61,513 nucleotides of DNA, taken from assembly GCF_001517425.1 (NCBI RefSeq), contig NZ_FBWL01000153.1, forward strand, positions 1 to 61,513, read 5' to 3'. A program made the translations under genes and the position numbers. The notes beneath the pieces were generated by a model. It ran no database searches and was not told the origin of the DNA. It saw only the letters and a list, made by a program, of their open reading frames with translations. Position 1 is the first letter of the stretch, and each line of letters starts with the position of its first letter. Below, piece by piece: positions 50,638 to 58,390 of the stretch. This DNA is from Clostridium sp. C105KSO13. GTDB taxonomy: Bacteria > Bacillota > Clostridia > Lachnospirales > Lachnospiraceae.

Positions 50638-51429
50638 TCAAATACTGCTGGAGTCTATTTTTTGCAATAACTCGTCAAATATTGCAATATTATTTACAAA
50701 CTGTTTAAACTCACTGTTCTCAGTCAAGAAGCGGTATACTTCATTTAATATATTAATCAAATCCGATTCAACATTACCATCTAAGACATCTCCTTTAAAA
50801 TTTTCTGTATGTGATGAACACAACTCTATAAATGTATAGTATCTACCAGCAGCTTGCATAAGATCATATAATCGTCCTTTGCTGCTATAAATCGAAAAGC
50901 TCGCCTTAATTCCTTCAAGGAACTCATATCTGTGTTTTTTAAACTGTTTCCACCCTTTTCTAAATTTATATTCTATAAATCTCTTGTAACCGATTCGCCG
51001 AGCATGAAACTCTGTCCAAAAGAAAAATGCGTTATAGTATTGCGAATCAAAAAGTGCATTATAATCACTGATTTGCAAATAATCTGCATAATCGTAATAA
51101 TCATGTGCATGAGTCAGCTCATGTAATACAGTTCCATGTACTTCGTCAGGATCTTTTTGAGGCAATACCTTCTTAGATAAAACTACTAGTGTTGTTTTAT
51201 CTCTTGATGGCGCAAAAATCACTGTTCCGTTTGAATTATTGAGTGCAGTACCAGCCTTCATTACCGCTTCTTTCTGCACATCACACATATCATATTCAAA
51301 TACTTTTGCATAAACATCGTCAACCATAGCAATGTCTATAATTCGTTTTTTATCATAATCTCGTATACAATTATAAAAGTATTGCACTTCTTCTTGTAAT
51401 ATATTACTTAAAATAGTATTTGAATCCAT
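50638..51429 (-). CDS. HExxH zinc-metallopeptidase-like protein
   Basis: A 263-residue protein with GTVLHELTHAHDYYDY (H103, E104, H107) and a likely third ligand E140 in TEFHARRIG, the layout of a gluzincin-type peptidase. It has no signal peptide. The rest matches no family I recognise. It has its own promoter at 51498 and appears AT-richer than its neighbours. Position next to the AbiE pair marks it as cargo, possibly defence-related, but this is not proven. GAAGGAG precedes the ATG. Confidence 0.7.
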   Translation of the reverse strand: MDSNTILSNILQEEVQYFYNCIRDYDKKRIIDIAMVDDVYAKVFEYDMCDVQKEAVMKAGTALNNSNGTVIFAPSRDKTTLVVLSKKVLPQKDPDEVHGTVLHELTHAHDYYDYADYLQISDYNALFDSQYYNAFFFWTEFHARRIGYKRFIEYKFRKGWKQFKKHRYEFLEGIKASFSIYSSKGRLYDLMQAAGRYYTFIELCSSHTENFKGDVLDGNVESDLINILNEVYRFLTENSEFKQFVNNIAIFDELLQKIDSSSI

Positions 51430-51497
51430 ATCTGTATCTCCTTCGTATTATTTCTTATTCAAAAATAAATTTCGATTTTCCGCTTTCACTTATTCAT

Positions 51498-51526
51498 AGT
51501 ATAATTCAATTTGACAGGATGTTCAA
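51498..51526 (-). promoter_or_regulatory. Sigma-A promoter of the HExxH gene
   Basis: On the minus strand TTGAAC (51521-51526) and TATACT (51498-51503) are 17 bases apart, about 70 bases upstream of the ATG at 51429. Confidence 0.7.
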
Positions 51527-51601
51527 TCGAAATAGTCTTTGCAAAATAAATAAGAATCATGGAGCACATCAAGATATATATGTAAGAATGACTGTACTCA
51601 A

Positions 51602-52060
51602 TTATGGAATCCTGGTAGGTTTCTTTGAGTCAACGGAAGTAAGCTCCTCAAACCCCAGAAAATCCTGAAGTGCATTTGAGAGATTCTCAGCTTGGTCTTT
51701 ACCATTCGATTTATCGGATTGAAAATACAGTCGGTAATGATGCCCTTGCAGAATCTTAACACTTTTATCCAGTGAAAAACGGAATTCCTGTCCATCCTCC
51801 GTCAGCAATAGAATCTGCTGATTCTTCTTGAACATGGAGGGTTCCCGCTTCTGGCACTTTCCTTCTATGGTGATGAAATGCCCACGGCGAATCATTCGAT
51901 ATAGGCTGAAGAACCGGATGATGCTGCACAGGCCGATAAGCAGGCTTAACATCAGGAAGATTCTGTCGTGCGTGTGGATACTATAGATGCACCCAATCAG
52001 TACACAAAAAAAGCCGATTGCCCCTTGGGCAACCAGCTTTGTAAATAACGGTTTTGGCAT
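51602..52060 (-). CDS. Small membrane protein of the element, function unknown
   Basis: A 152-residue protein with two hydrophobic segments (GAIGFFCVLIGCIYSI and IFLMLSLLIGLCSIIRFF, residues 13-52) and a soluble C-terminal domain with a beta-rich character (HFITIEGKCQKRE; LLLTEDGQEFRFSLD). No known family is recognised. AAAGGAG precedes the ATG. It is 12 bases downstream of the gene at 52073, in one operon. Confidence 0.6.
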   Translation of the reverse strand: MPKPLFTKLVAQGAIGFFCVLIGCIYSIHTHDRIFLMLSLLIGLCSIIRFFSLYRMIRRGHFITIEGKCQKREPSMFKKNQQILLLTEDGQEFRFSLDKSVKILQGHHYRLYFQSDKSNGKDQAENLSNALQDFLGFEELTSVDSKKPTRIP

Positions 52061-52072
52061 AAGTCTCCTTTC

Positions 52073-52759
52073 TTAGAGTCTCTGGAATGAGATTTGTTTA
52101 TTCAGATATAGGTTCCCGATGGCCTGCAAGACCGGATACTGCACATGATGGAGCTGCGCATCATCAGCCAGTGTCTGGCAGGTGACATCCGGGGTATGAT
52201 ATAGGGTGTCCATGACATCTTTTGATGAATGGACTTCCTTTCCCTGATCCACGCAGGTAACTAGTTCAGCTGTGGAAAGAGGAACCGCCTGTGCCAGCTT
52301 CAGGATTGTTTTTTCAATCGCATTCTGCCTTTCTTTCTTCAGATACTTGCCGAAATCCTTCCGCGTGATTTTTCCCTCTGTATATAGTTGGATACAGGTG
52401 AAAAGTCGTGCCGAAAAAGGATTGTGTACGGGAGTGATGTACAATTCACCTAAAAGCCGGTACAGCGCATCTACTCCGGTCAAGCCGTCGCCTTTGGCGA
52501 TAAGCCTGCGAAGGAGCAGACGGTTTAAGTAGTGGGAAAGCGGCAGTGCTTCCGTTAATCCGGCACGTTTTCTCCTGGTTTCATATTCAGTCTCCAGTTC
52601 GTGGAACTGGTGGATCTGGAAAGCCAGGCAGCTCCACAGAAGCAGCTCATGTTCAGATAACCCATATTCCTGTTCGCGATTTATCACCATAGGAACGGAG
52701 TTTCCGTTTGCACCTTTTTTGAATTTCAAATATCCGATTGCAGTATATAGCGTCAACAT
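52073..52759 (-). CDS. Conserved element protein, function unknown
   Basis: A 228-residue, mainly helical protein (LSEHELLLWSCLAFQIHQFH; GKITRKDFGKYLKKERQN). I recognise no family. The ATG follows GGAGGAACC. It lies downstream of the sigma factor gene in the leftward run. Confidence 0.6.
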   Translation of the reverse strand: MLTLYTAIGYLKFKKGANGNSVPMVINREQEYGLSEHELLLWSCLAFQIHQFHELETEYETRRKRAGLTEALPLSHYLNRLLLRRLIAKGDGLTGVDALYRLLGELYITPVHNPFSARLFTCIQLYTEGKITRKDFGKYLKKERQNAIEKTILKLAQAVPLSTAELVTCVDQGKEVHSSKDVMDTLYHTPDVTCQTLADDAQLHHVQYPVLQAIGNLYLNKQISFQRL

Positions 52760-52776
52760 AGTGGTTCCTCCTCAAA

Positions 52777-53349
52777 TTATGTTAGCAGGGCATAAAGTTC
52801 CTTGTCTTGCCGAAGCAGTTTCCTGGCTTTGCTCTGCCAGGCACGGACCCGGTTTGATGGAACGCCATAGAGCTTGGCAAGGTCAGAGCTTGTATATCCC
52901 TTTCCTTGCAGGCACAGGGATGCGATTCCTTTCTGAATCATATCGCAGCTCTGGGTCTCCAGTAGTTTTAAATAGTCCTCAGCCATGCGGTGCATGGTAT
53001 CCTGCTCGGGTGTGGCCGTATCAGCGGATTCCTCAGCGGACAACTGCTCATATGTGAGCCGGTCTGAACTGGACATGGCATCCAGAGAGCAGAACCGTTC
53101 CTTTTGGTAGCTCATGTGCCGCCAGTGATCAAAAATGGCATGTTTGATTACCACCTGGGCATAGGTTTTAAATGAGCGTGTCCCGTCATAGGACATTGCG
53201 GCCCTGCATAGTGCAAGATATCCGATTTGTTCTAAGTCATCCAGCTCCTGATAAGCCCGACCGGGGCAGGTTCTGGTAAGGGCGGACACCATCCGGGGAG
53301 CCAGATACAGGTATTGTTCCACAAGGTGGCGCTGTTCATCCGTCATCAT
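52777..53349 (-). CDS. Sigma-70 family factor (sporulation-sigma-like)
   Basis: A 190-residue sigma factor with region 2 (YQELDDLEQIGYLALCRAAM, then SFKTYAQVVIKHAIFDHWR) and a C-terminal region 4 HTH (YTSSDLAKLYGVPSNRVRAW). The start at 53349 has GGAGG 7 bases upstream; the open frame runs further upstream without a ribosome binding site. It is the second sigma-70-type gene in block 3 and probably drives transfer genes. Confidence 0.85.
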   Translation of the reverse strand: MMTDEQRHLVEQYLYLAPRMVSALTRTCPGRAYQELDDLEQIGYLALCRAAMSYDGTRSFKTYAQVVIKHAIFDHWRHMSYQKERFCSLDAMSSSDRLTYEQLSAEESADTATPEQDTMHRMAEDYLKLLETQSCDMIQKGIASLCLQGKGYTSSDLAKLYGVPSNRVRAWQSKARKLLRQDKELYALLT

Positions 53350-53363
53350 AAGGCACCCTCCTT

Positions 53364-53774
53364 TCACCCCACTGCCTGTTGGTGTGCCTGATGCTTGTGC
53401 AGCATCTTGGCGGCTTCCAAAATCAGTTGGCTGCATCCGGAGTCATCCAGTTGCCCGATGTGAGCCTGCTGGCTTTCCAGACGGAAGACGTGTGCCATCC
53501 AGCGGTAAGCGCCGGACCTTGACCGTATTCCCAGTTTCCAGATTTGGTCAAACATCCGATGGGCCTCAATCCGTTTCCGGCGCAGTTCTTTGTTGGCCAA
53601 AGTACCCTTCGGAGTAGTCGTTCCGGGATGGACACCCACATATGAATCACATGTGGGGTAATGGCTGCATACATAGACCAGTCCGCCACTGGATTTAGAC
53701 CCATAGATGAAGGAGGCGTCCCTTAACACAGCTTTGCTGCCACAATACGGACAGTATATAGTTTGCTTTTTCAT
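53364..53774 (-). CDS. Zinc-finger protein (DUF3268 type)
   Basis: A 136-residue protein with an N-terminal four-Cys zinc site (IYCPYCGSKAVL; VYVCSHYPTCDSYVGVHPGT) of the DUF3268 type common in conjugative elements. The C-terminal half is basic and helical. GAGGTG lies 6 bases before the ATG at 53774. It stops 14 bases upstream of the sigma factor gene. Confidence 0.75.
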   Translation of the reverse strand: MKKQTIYCPYCGSKAVLRDASFIYGSKSSGGLVYVCSHYPTCDSYVGVHPGTTTPKGTLANKELRRKRIEAHRMFDQIWKLGIRSRSGAYRWMAHVFRLESQQAHIGQLDDSGCSQLILEAAKMLHKHQAHQQAVG

Positions 53775-53930
53775 ATGTGTCACCTCGCTTTTGGTATGCA
53801 ATGCGTATTGCCTTTTGCTTACAAACATACGTATCGTATACTTATATTTTAGAGAAGCGGGTGATGAATTCCTATACAACCGGTGCCGAAACTGCTCCCA
53901 GATTCGGACCAAATACCAGAATTTGCCAGA

Positions 53931-54209
53931 TTACCCATGGTTCGGATAGAACAGGGCTTCGTAAACCGGCAGGAACGGGCTGTCTGTAAAGCGAGGATAA
54001 TTTATCTCCGTAAAGATAAAACCGGCAAAGAAGCAGCGGATGAGATAAAGCATCACTAATCCGAGACAGATCCGGTAAACGAGTTTCCACTTTTTTCCTC
54101 GCTTCTTGAACGGAGAAAACTTGCAGTACAGAATAAAGAGTATGGGGATGCATATTAAATTGGTGAAAATTCCGTCAAGCATCTGAAGGATTGTAGCTGC
54201 ATACTTCAT
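53931..54209 (-). CDS. Small membrane protein of the element
   Basis: A 92-residue protein with two hydrophobic segments (GIFTNLICIPILFILYC and VYRICLGLVMLYLIRCFF). It could be a small transfer-apparatus or accessory membrane protein; no family is assigned. AAAAAGGAGG precedes the ATG. The 156 bases between it and the zinc-finger gene hold no gene and a short ATACG-TAT-CGTAT dyad at about 53825. Confidence 0.6.
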   Translation of the reverse strand: MKYAATILQMLDGIFTNLICIPILFILYCKFSPFKKRGKKWKLVYRICLGLVMLYLIRCFFAGFIFTEINYPRFTDSPFLPVYEALFYPNHG

Positions 54210-54263
54210 GGTCTGACACCTCCTTTTTCTATTCTGTACGTAAAGGAGAAGGAAAGTGCAACC

Positions 54264-54626
54264 TTACCAGTCATAGCAGGCCTCTTCCTGAGCATGCAGC
54301 AGAGACATACAAGGGCAACCATTTGAGGAAAATTGCCGCTGCTTAAAAAACTGCTGATACATGGAGAGAAACTGAGCAACGGTGAGGACGCTTAAGCATT
54401 CCATGGGTTCAGGAATCCGGGAGAATAGGAACTTCGCATCGGATATGGGGAGGATGCTTGGAATTCCCTCTTCATCTGGAAGGAACAGGAAATCACGCTC
54501 CTTACAAAGCCCTGGGGTTTGGCAGAACGTACAACTGACATAGATACAGGAATGCCAGTTGCCGTCACAGGTATTTAGAAAGCGGCGGATGTGTTTGGCA
54601 TCCGCGCTGCAGTGTGTTGTTTCCAT
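54264..54626 (-). CDS. Cys-rich element protein, function unknown
   Basis: A 120-residue protein with several Cys residues (CIYVSCTFCQTPGLCKERDF near the centre; NGCPCMSLL) that could bind zinc. No family is recognised. The ATG at 54626 has AGGTG 6 bases before it; a GTG at 54635 is in frame. It follows the surface-protein gene after a hairpin. Confidence 0.55.
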   Translation of the reverse strand: METTHCSADAKHIRRFLNTCDGNWHSCIYVSCTFCQTPGLCKERDFLFLPDEEGIPSILPISDAKFLFSRIPEPMECLSVLTVAQFLSMYQQFFKQRQFSSNGCPCMSLLHAQEEACYDW

Positions 54627-54642
54627 ATTCATCACCTAAATA

Positions 54643-54666
54643 GCAGGCAGCATGAGCGCTGCCTGC
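54643..54666 (-). other. Intergenic hairpin after the surface-protein gene
   Basis: GCAGGCAGC (54643-54651) and GCTGCCTGC (54658-54666) form a perfect 9-pair stem with a 6-base loop. No T-run follows on the minus strand, so it may stabilise or process the mRNA rather than terminate it. Confidence 0.45.
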
Positions 54667-54679
54667 AAAAAATTATGGT

Positions 54680-57600
54680 TTACGGGTTATCATGTTTCTT
54701 CGCTGCACGGTGTTTTTTCCGGATGAAAAGACCAAGACCAGAAGCAAGGAGCAAAGCCGCTACCGCTAACCCGGCATACAGAAGGAGATTGGTCTCATCT
54801 CCGGTTTTTACAGGGGCGGAGGTAGAAGGTTTCTCCGGCGGGGTCTCCTTTTCAGGGATCTTTGTGAATTTGACGGTCTGTCCTTCATCTGTGATATCCT
54901 CGTGAACTGCGATGAGTACTTCTTTTTCTCCGGTGACATCATAAAGCTTTTCAAATACGACGACTGCATGGCCGTCCAGAGTGCTTCCGTCAAAGGTGAA
55001 TTTGACTTCGACTGTGCCATTGGATTCCTTAGCAGTAAATTCTGTCTCAGCGGTTACCGGCGTTCCATTGATAATCAGTTCCTTGCCAGTTTCTTTATCC
55101 ATCAGCGTACCTGAGACTTTGTACTTGCTATCCGGCGTCAGGTTCTTGTATGTTACGGTATCGATGATGGTGACGTTAGTTTCAGCCAGAATTTCCTGAT
55201 CTCCATCTTTGCCATCCTTAGCGGAGGTGCTGATTTCCGGGAAATAAATGCTCTGTTCTTTATCCTCAAGGTCAGCGTGAATAGCGACCTCTTTTCCTTC
55301 CAGTGACACAGATTCAAAAACAACGATAGTCTTTCCCAGCAGATTACTGCCATCGAATGTAAAAGACAGCTCCACGGTGCCAGAAGGTTCTTCAGGAGTG
55401 AAGGTGATTTCGGAAGTTATCGGTTTACCATCAATTTCAAGGGCCTTCTTTGTTTCCTTATCCATCAGGGTTCCAGACAGACGGTATTCCTTTCCCGGAA
55501 TCAGATTTTCATAAGTAACCGTATCAATCAGTGTCACTTCCTTATCCGGTGCGGATGTATGGCTGCCGGTTGCGGAATCGGAAGCTGTGGTCTTTATCTT
55601 AGGGAATTGGATTGTCTGCCCCTCATCTGCAAGGTCCGCATGTACTGCGATTTCTTTTCCTTCATAGGACAGGGACTCAAATATTACCGTTGTTTTCCCC
55701 TTCAGGGAAGCTGCGTCAAACGTAAATGTCACATCGACCGTACCGGAAGATTCTTCCGGGGTGAAGGTAGTCTGTGCAGTAACCGGTTTGTCATCAAGTG
55801 TAATTGGTTCACCTGATTCTTGATCCATGAGGCTTCCGGATAACTGATATTCCTTGTCTGGCATTAAATTCGTAAAGGAAACCGTGTCAATCAGTGTGAC
55901 TTCTTTATCTGCATTGGAAAGGTTCATGCCTGTATCAAAATCCTTGGCCATGGTTTTAATCACCGGGAAGAAGATGGTCTGGTCTTCGTCGTTGATATCC
56001 GTATGAACTGCAAGCTTTACGCCCTCCTGATAGAGTTCTTCAAAGACAACAACGGTCTTTCCTGCGAAGGAAGTAGCATCAAATGTAAAAATCACCTCCG
56101 TTTTTCCTGTGGATTTTTTCGGTGTAAAAGTAGTTTCCGCAGTTACCGGCTTGCCATCTATCTCAATGGCCTTTCCGGTTTCCTTGTCCATGAGCGTGCC
56201 TATGAGCCGGTATTCCTGCCCTTTTTTCAGCCCTTCGTATTCTACCGTGTCCACCAGGGTCACTTTTTCCTTTGGCTGGCTGAAATGAGAATCGGTGTCT
56301 TTGTCAAGAGCGGTAGTTGCGAGAACAATCCGGTCATTGGTCAGGGTGCCCAGATCAATGGTTACAGAATCCTTGTATACGGTAGCATCAAACTTCAGCA
56401 GATTCATGCCTTCGTTGGTTTCACAGCGCTGTTCTTCAATCGTATAGGTGTCGTAGATGAGGGCTCCTTTGCTGTCATCCGGCTCAGAACTGCCAAACCA
56501 GATGCCGTCTTTTGATGTTTCCCCGCGGTTAGTATTTGCGGTATGCTTATTCCACGCGGCAGAGGTGCTGGCATAGCCGTTTTTATCCGTTACAAGGACA
56601 TGGCTCTCACCGGTTGTCTTTGATGTGATGGCAAAAGGAACATTGGCCAGACGGTTTAAGTCACCGTCGGAGACTTTAACAAATTCCAGGTCACCGCGGA
56701 TAACCTGATTCAGGATGGAATCTTCCTTTGCGGTTAAATCAACAATTTTCCCGTCCTCCACAATATCAAATTCAACGGAAAGTTTTCCGGAATGCAGGTA
56801 GCCTTCCGGCGGGGTAATCTCATCAATGCGATAGCGGCCATAGGGCAGGGCATCCTTTGCGGTAGAAGCGATTCCGGAAGCATCTGTCTTCAGAGTCATG
56901 ACAACCTGGTCTTTGGAATAGGAGGTTCCATCTACAAGCACTGGGTTCTCATTCAGTGTAGTAATGGTAAACTCTGCGTCCTTTAAAGAAGCGTCGCCTT
57001 GTGGTTTCGCTTCCCCTGTTTCCAAATCACGTTTCTGGACTTTGACACCGCCCCGGTAAATCTGTTCTTCCACATTGGGGGCATTGTAAACGGATACGGT
57101 TTCATTCTTGCCGTCACCTGTGATTTTCTGGATAAAGACAGTTTCCGATGGAAAATAGCCGACCGGTGCTTTACTTTCCTGAAGGGTCACGGTTCCTAAC
57201 GGAAGACATGGGGTCTTGCCGCCCGAGGTAAAATAGAGCGCATCACCGGACACAAGATAATTGTTTGTAAAATGGATTTCTCCGGCAGTATCTGTCTTAA
57301 ATATCCAGGTACGAAGAGGCTTCTCGCCGGAAGCGCCGGGGTCAGTATCTGACTGGCTTGCATAGAACTTGACCGTAAATTCTGCGTCCTTTAAAGCAGC
57401 ACTGCCTTGGGGTGCATTCGTTCCGGTTTCTTTATCGAGCTTTTGCAGTACAAGATCCAACGGGTTGTTCTGCGGGAGTTCTTTTACCTTCAAGGTATTG
57501 GTAACATCGCTTTTAACAGTGATGTCGTAACTATTCACATCCAAAATAAACCCGGGGCTTGCTTTTATCTCCCGGATCGTATATGGAATATCAGCTTCCA

Positions 57601-58339
57601 GGTCACCGGATTTTGCATGTCCCTTCTGATTGGTGGTCAGAGTTTCAATCAGCTTGTTGCCATGATAGATGCCATACTGTGCCCCTTCTAAGCTGTAATT
57701 TCCATTGCCGTCCGTGAGGGACGGGTTGGCAGAAGATTTCTCCAGCTGAACCCAGCCATATGGTTTCTGATACCAGCTTCCGGCAATACTCTGGTCATAG
57801 CTTCCGGGAATAAGGAAGGCACGAAAGCTTTCTGGAGGCGCCGGAAGGGCGTTGATTGCATTGGTGATTTCTAAAGCCTTATCAATATAGGACTGTGGCG
57901 CCCCATAGAATGCACCGGTGTCTGCGGTGTACCCGGCATAGATATAGGCAACGACCAGATGGCCGATGACATAGGCATTGTCTTCGGACCAGCCGCTTAA
58001 ATACTGATTTTTGACTTGTTTGTCATATGCATATCCGCCCGGCAGATAATAAAGAGCCTTCCGGACGGGGGAATCTTTTCCGAGCAGGTTATACTCATAT
58101 GAGCCTGCCGCAGGTGTGGTTTTCATGGGTTCCACGCAATAGGCGGTATTGGAGCCGTCAAAGGTTATTCGTGTGGTGAAGTAGTCCCCATAGGAGATGG
58201 TTTCACCGGAGTTGAATGTCAGCGTCCCGTCAGCTGCAAAGACTGCAGTATGGTTTGCCAAAACGGCACTAATTATAAGGACGGCCGCCAGCACGAAAGC
58301 CAGCAGCCGTTTTTTTTGCTGTGTTGTTTTTACTATCAT
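54680..58339 (-). CDS. VaFE-repeat surface-anchored adhesin (Cna-B/SpaA type)
   Basis: A 1219-residue secreted, wall-anchored protein. It has a signal peptide (1-36, ending AVFA), an N-terminal thioester-like domain with YCVEP (C68), SpaA/Cna-B domains (about 205-600), four VaFE repeats (about 675-1160), and a sorting signal PVKTGD followed by a hydrophobic helix and KKHRAAKKH. The motif is a VKTGD variant of LPxTG. I do not see the TQxA glutamine partner of Cys68, so the thioester may be lost. The protein probably helps cell contact during conjugation. No sortase gene is in the window. GGAGGAAG precedes the ATG. Confidence 0.88.
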   Translation of the reverse strand: MIVKTTQQKKRLLAFVLAAVLIISAVLANHTAVFAADGTLTFNSGETISYGDYFTTRITFDGSNTAYCVEPMKTTPAAGSYEYNLLGKDSPVRKALYYLPGGYAYDKQVKNQYLSGWSEDNAYVIGHLVVAYIYAGYTADTGAFYGAPQSYIDKALEITNAINALPAPPESFRAFLIPGSYDQSIAGSWYQKPYGWVQLEKSSANPSLTDGNGNYSLEGAQYGIYHGNKLIETLTTNQKGHAKSGDLEADIPYTIREIKASPGFILDVNSYDITVKSDVTNTLKVKELPQNNPLDLVLQKLDKETGTNAPQGSAALKDAEFTVKFYASQSDTDPGASGEKPLRTWIFKTDTAGEIHFTNNYLVSGDALYFTSGGKTPCLPLGTVTLQESKAPVGYFPSETVFIQKITGDGKNETVSVYNAPNVEEQIYRGGVKVQKRDLETGEAKPQGDASLKDAEFTITTLNENPVLVDGTSYSKDQVVMTLKTDASGIASTAKDALPYGRYRIDEITPPEGYLHSGKLSVEFDIVEDGKIVDLTAKEDSILNQVIRGDLEFVKVSDGDLNRLANVPFAITSKTTGESHVLVTDKNGYASTSAAWNKHTANTNRGETSKDGIWFGSSEPDDSKGALIYDTYTIEEQRCETNEGMNLLKFDATVYKDSVTIDLGTLTNDRIVLATTALDKDTDSHFSQPKEKVTLVDTVEYEGLKKGQEYRLIGTLMDKETGKAIEIDGKPVTAETTFTPKKSTGKTEVIFTFDATSFAGKTVVVFEELYQEGVKLAVHTDINDEDQTIFFPVIKTMAKDFDTGMNLSNADKEVTLIDTVSFTNLMPDKEYQLSGSLMDQESGEPITLDDKPVTAQTTFTPEESSGTVDVTFTFDAASLKGKTTVIFESLSYEGKEIAVHADLADEGQTIQFPKIKTTASDSATGSHTSAPDKEVTLIDTVTYENLIPGKEYRLSGTLMDKETKKALEIDGKPITSEITFTPEEPSGTVELSFTFDGSNLLGKTIVVFESVSLEGKEVAIHADLEDKEQSIYFPEISTSAKDGKDGDQEILAETNVTIIDTVTYKNLTPDSKYKVSGTLMDKETGKELIINGTPVTAETEFTAKESNGTVEVKFTFDGSTLDGHAVVVFEKLYDVTGEKEVLIAVHEDITDEGQTVKFTKIPEKETPPEKPSTSAPVKTGDETNLLLYAGLAVAALLLASGLGLFIRKKHRAAKKHDNP
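54850..56320 (-). repeat. Four tandem VaFE-domain repeats in the surface protein
   Basis: Each repeat is about 115 residues (about 345 bases). Shared landmarks are VTLIDTV, GTLMDKETGK, TPEESSGTV and FTFDASS-GKT-VVFE, and each ends near IAVHADL-DEGQTI. The copies are similar but not identical in protein. Boundaries are approximate. Confidence 0.75.
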
Positions 58340-58390
58340 AATCTTCCTCCTTGTGAGTCTTGGGGTTATGCAGCACTTCTTTGCTGCAGG

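Noticed and set aside
54850-56320. A CRISPR or DNA tandem-repeat array
   Set aside because: The periodicity of about 345 bases comes from repeated protein domains with diverged codons, not short direct repeats with spacers.
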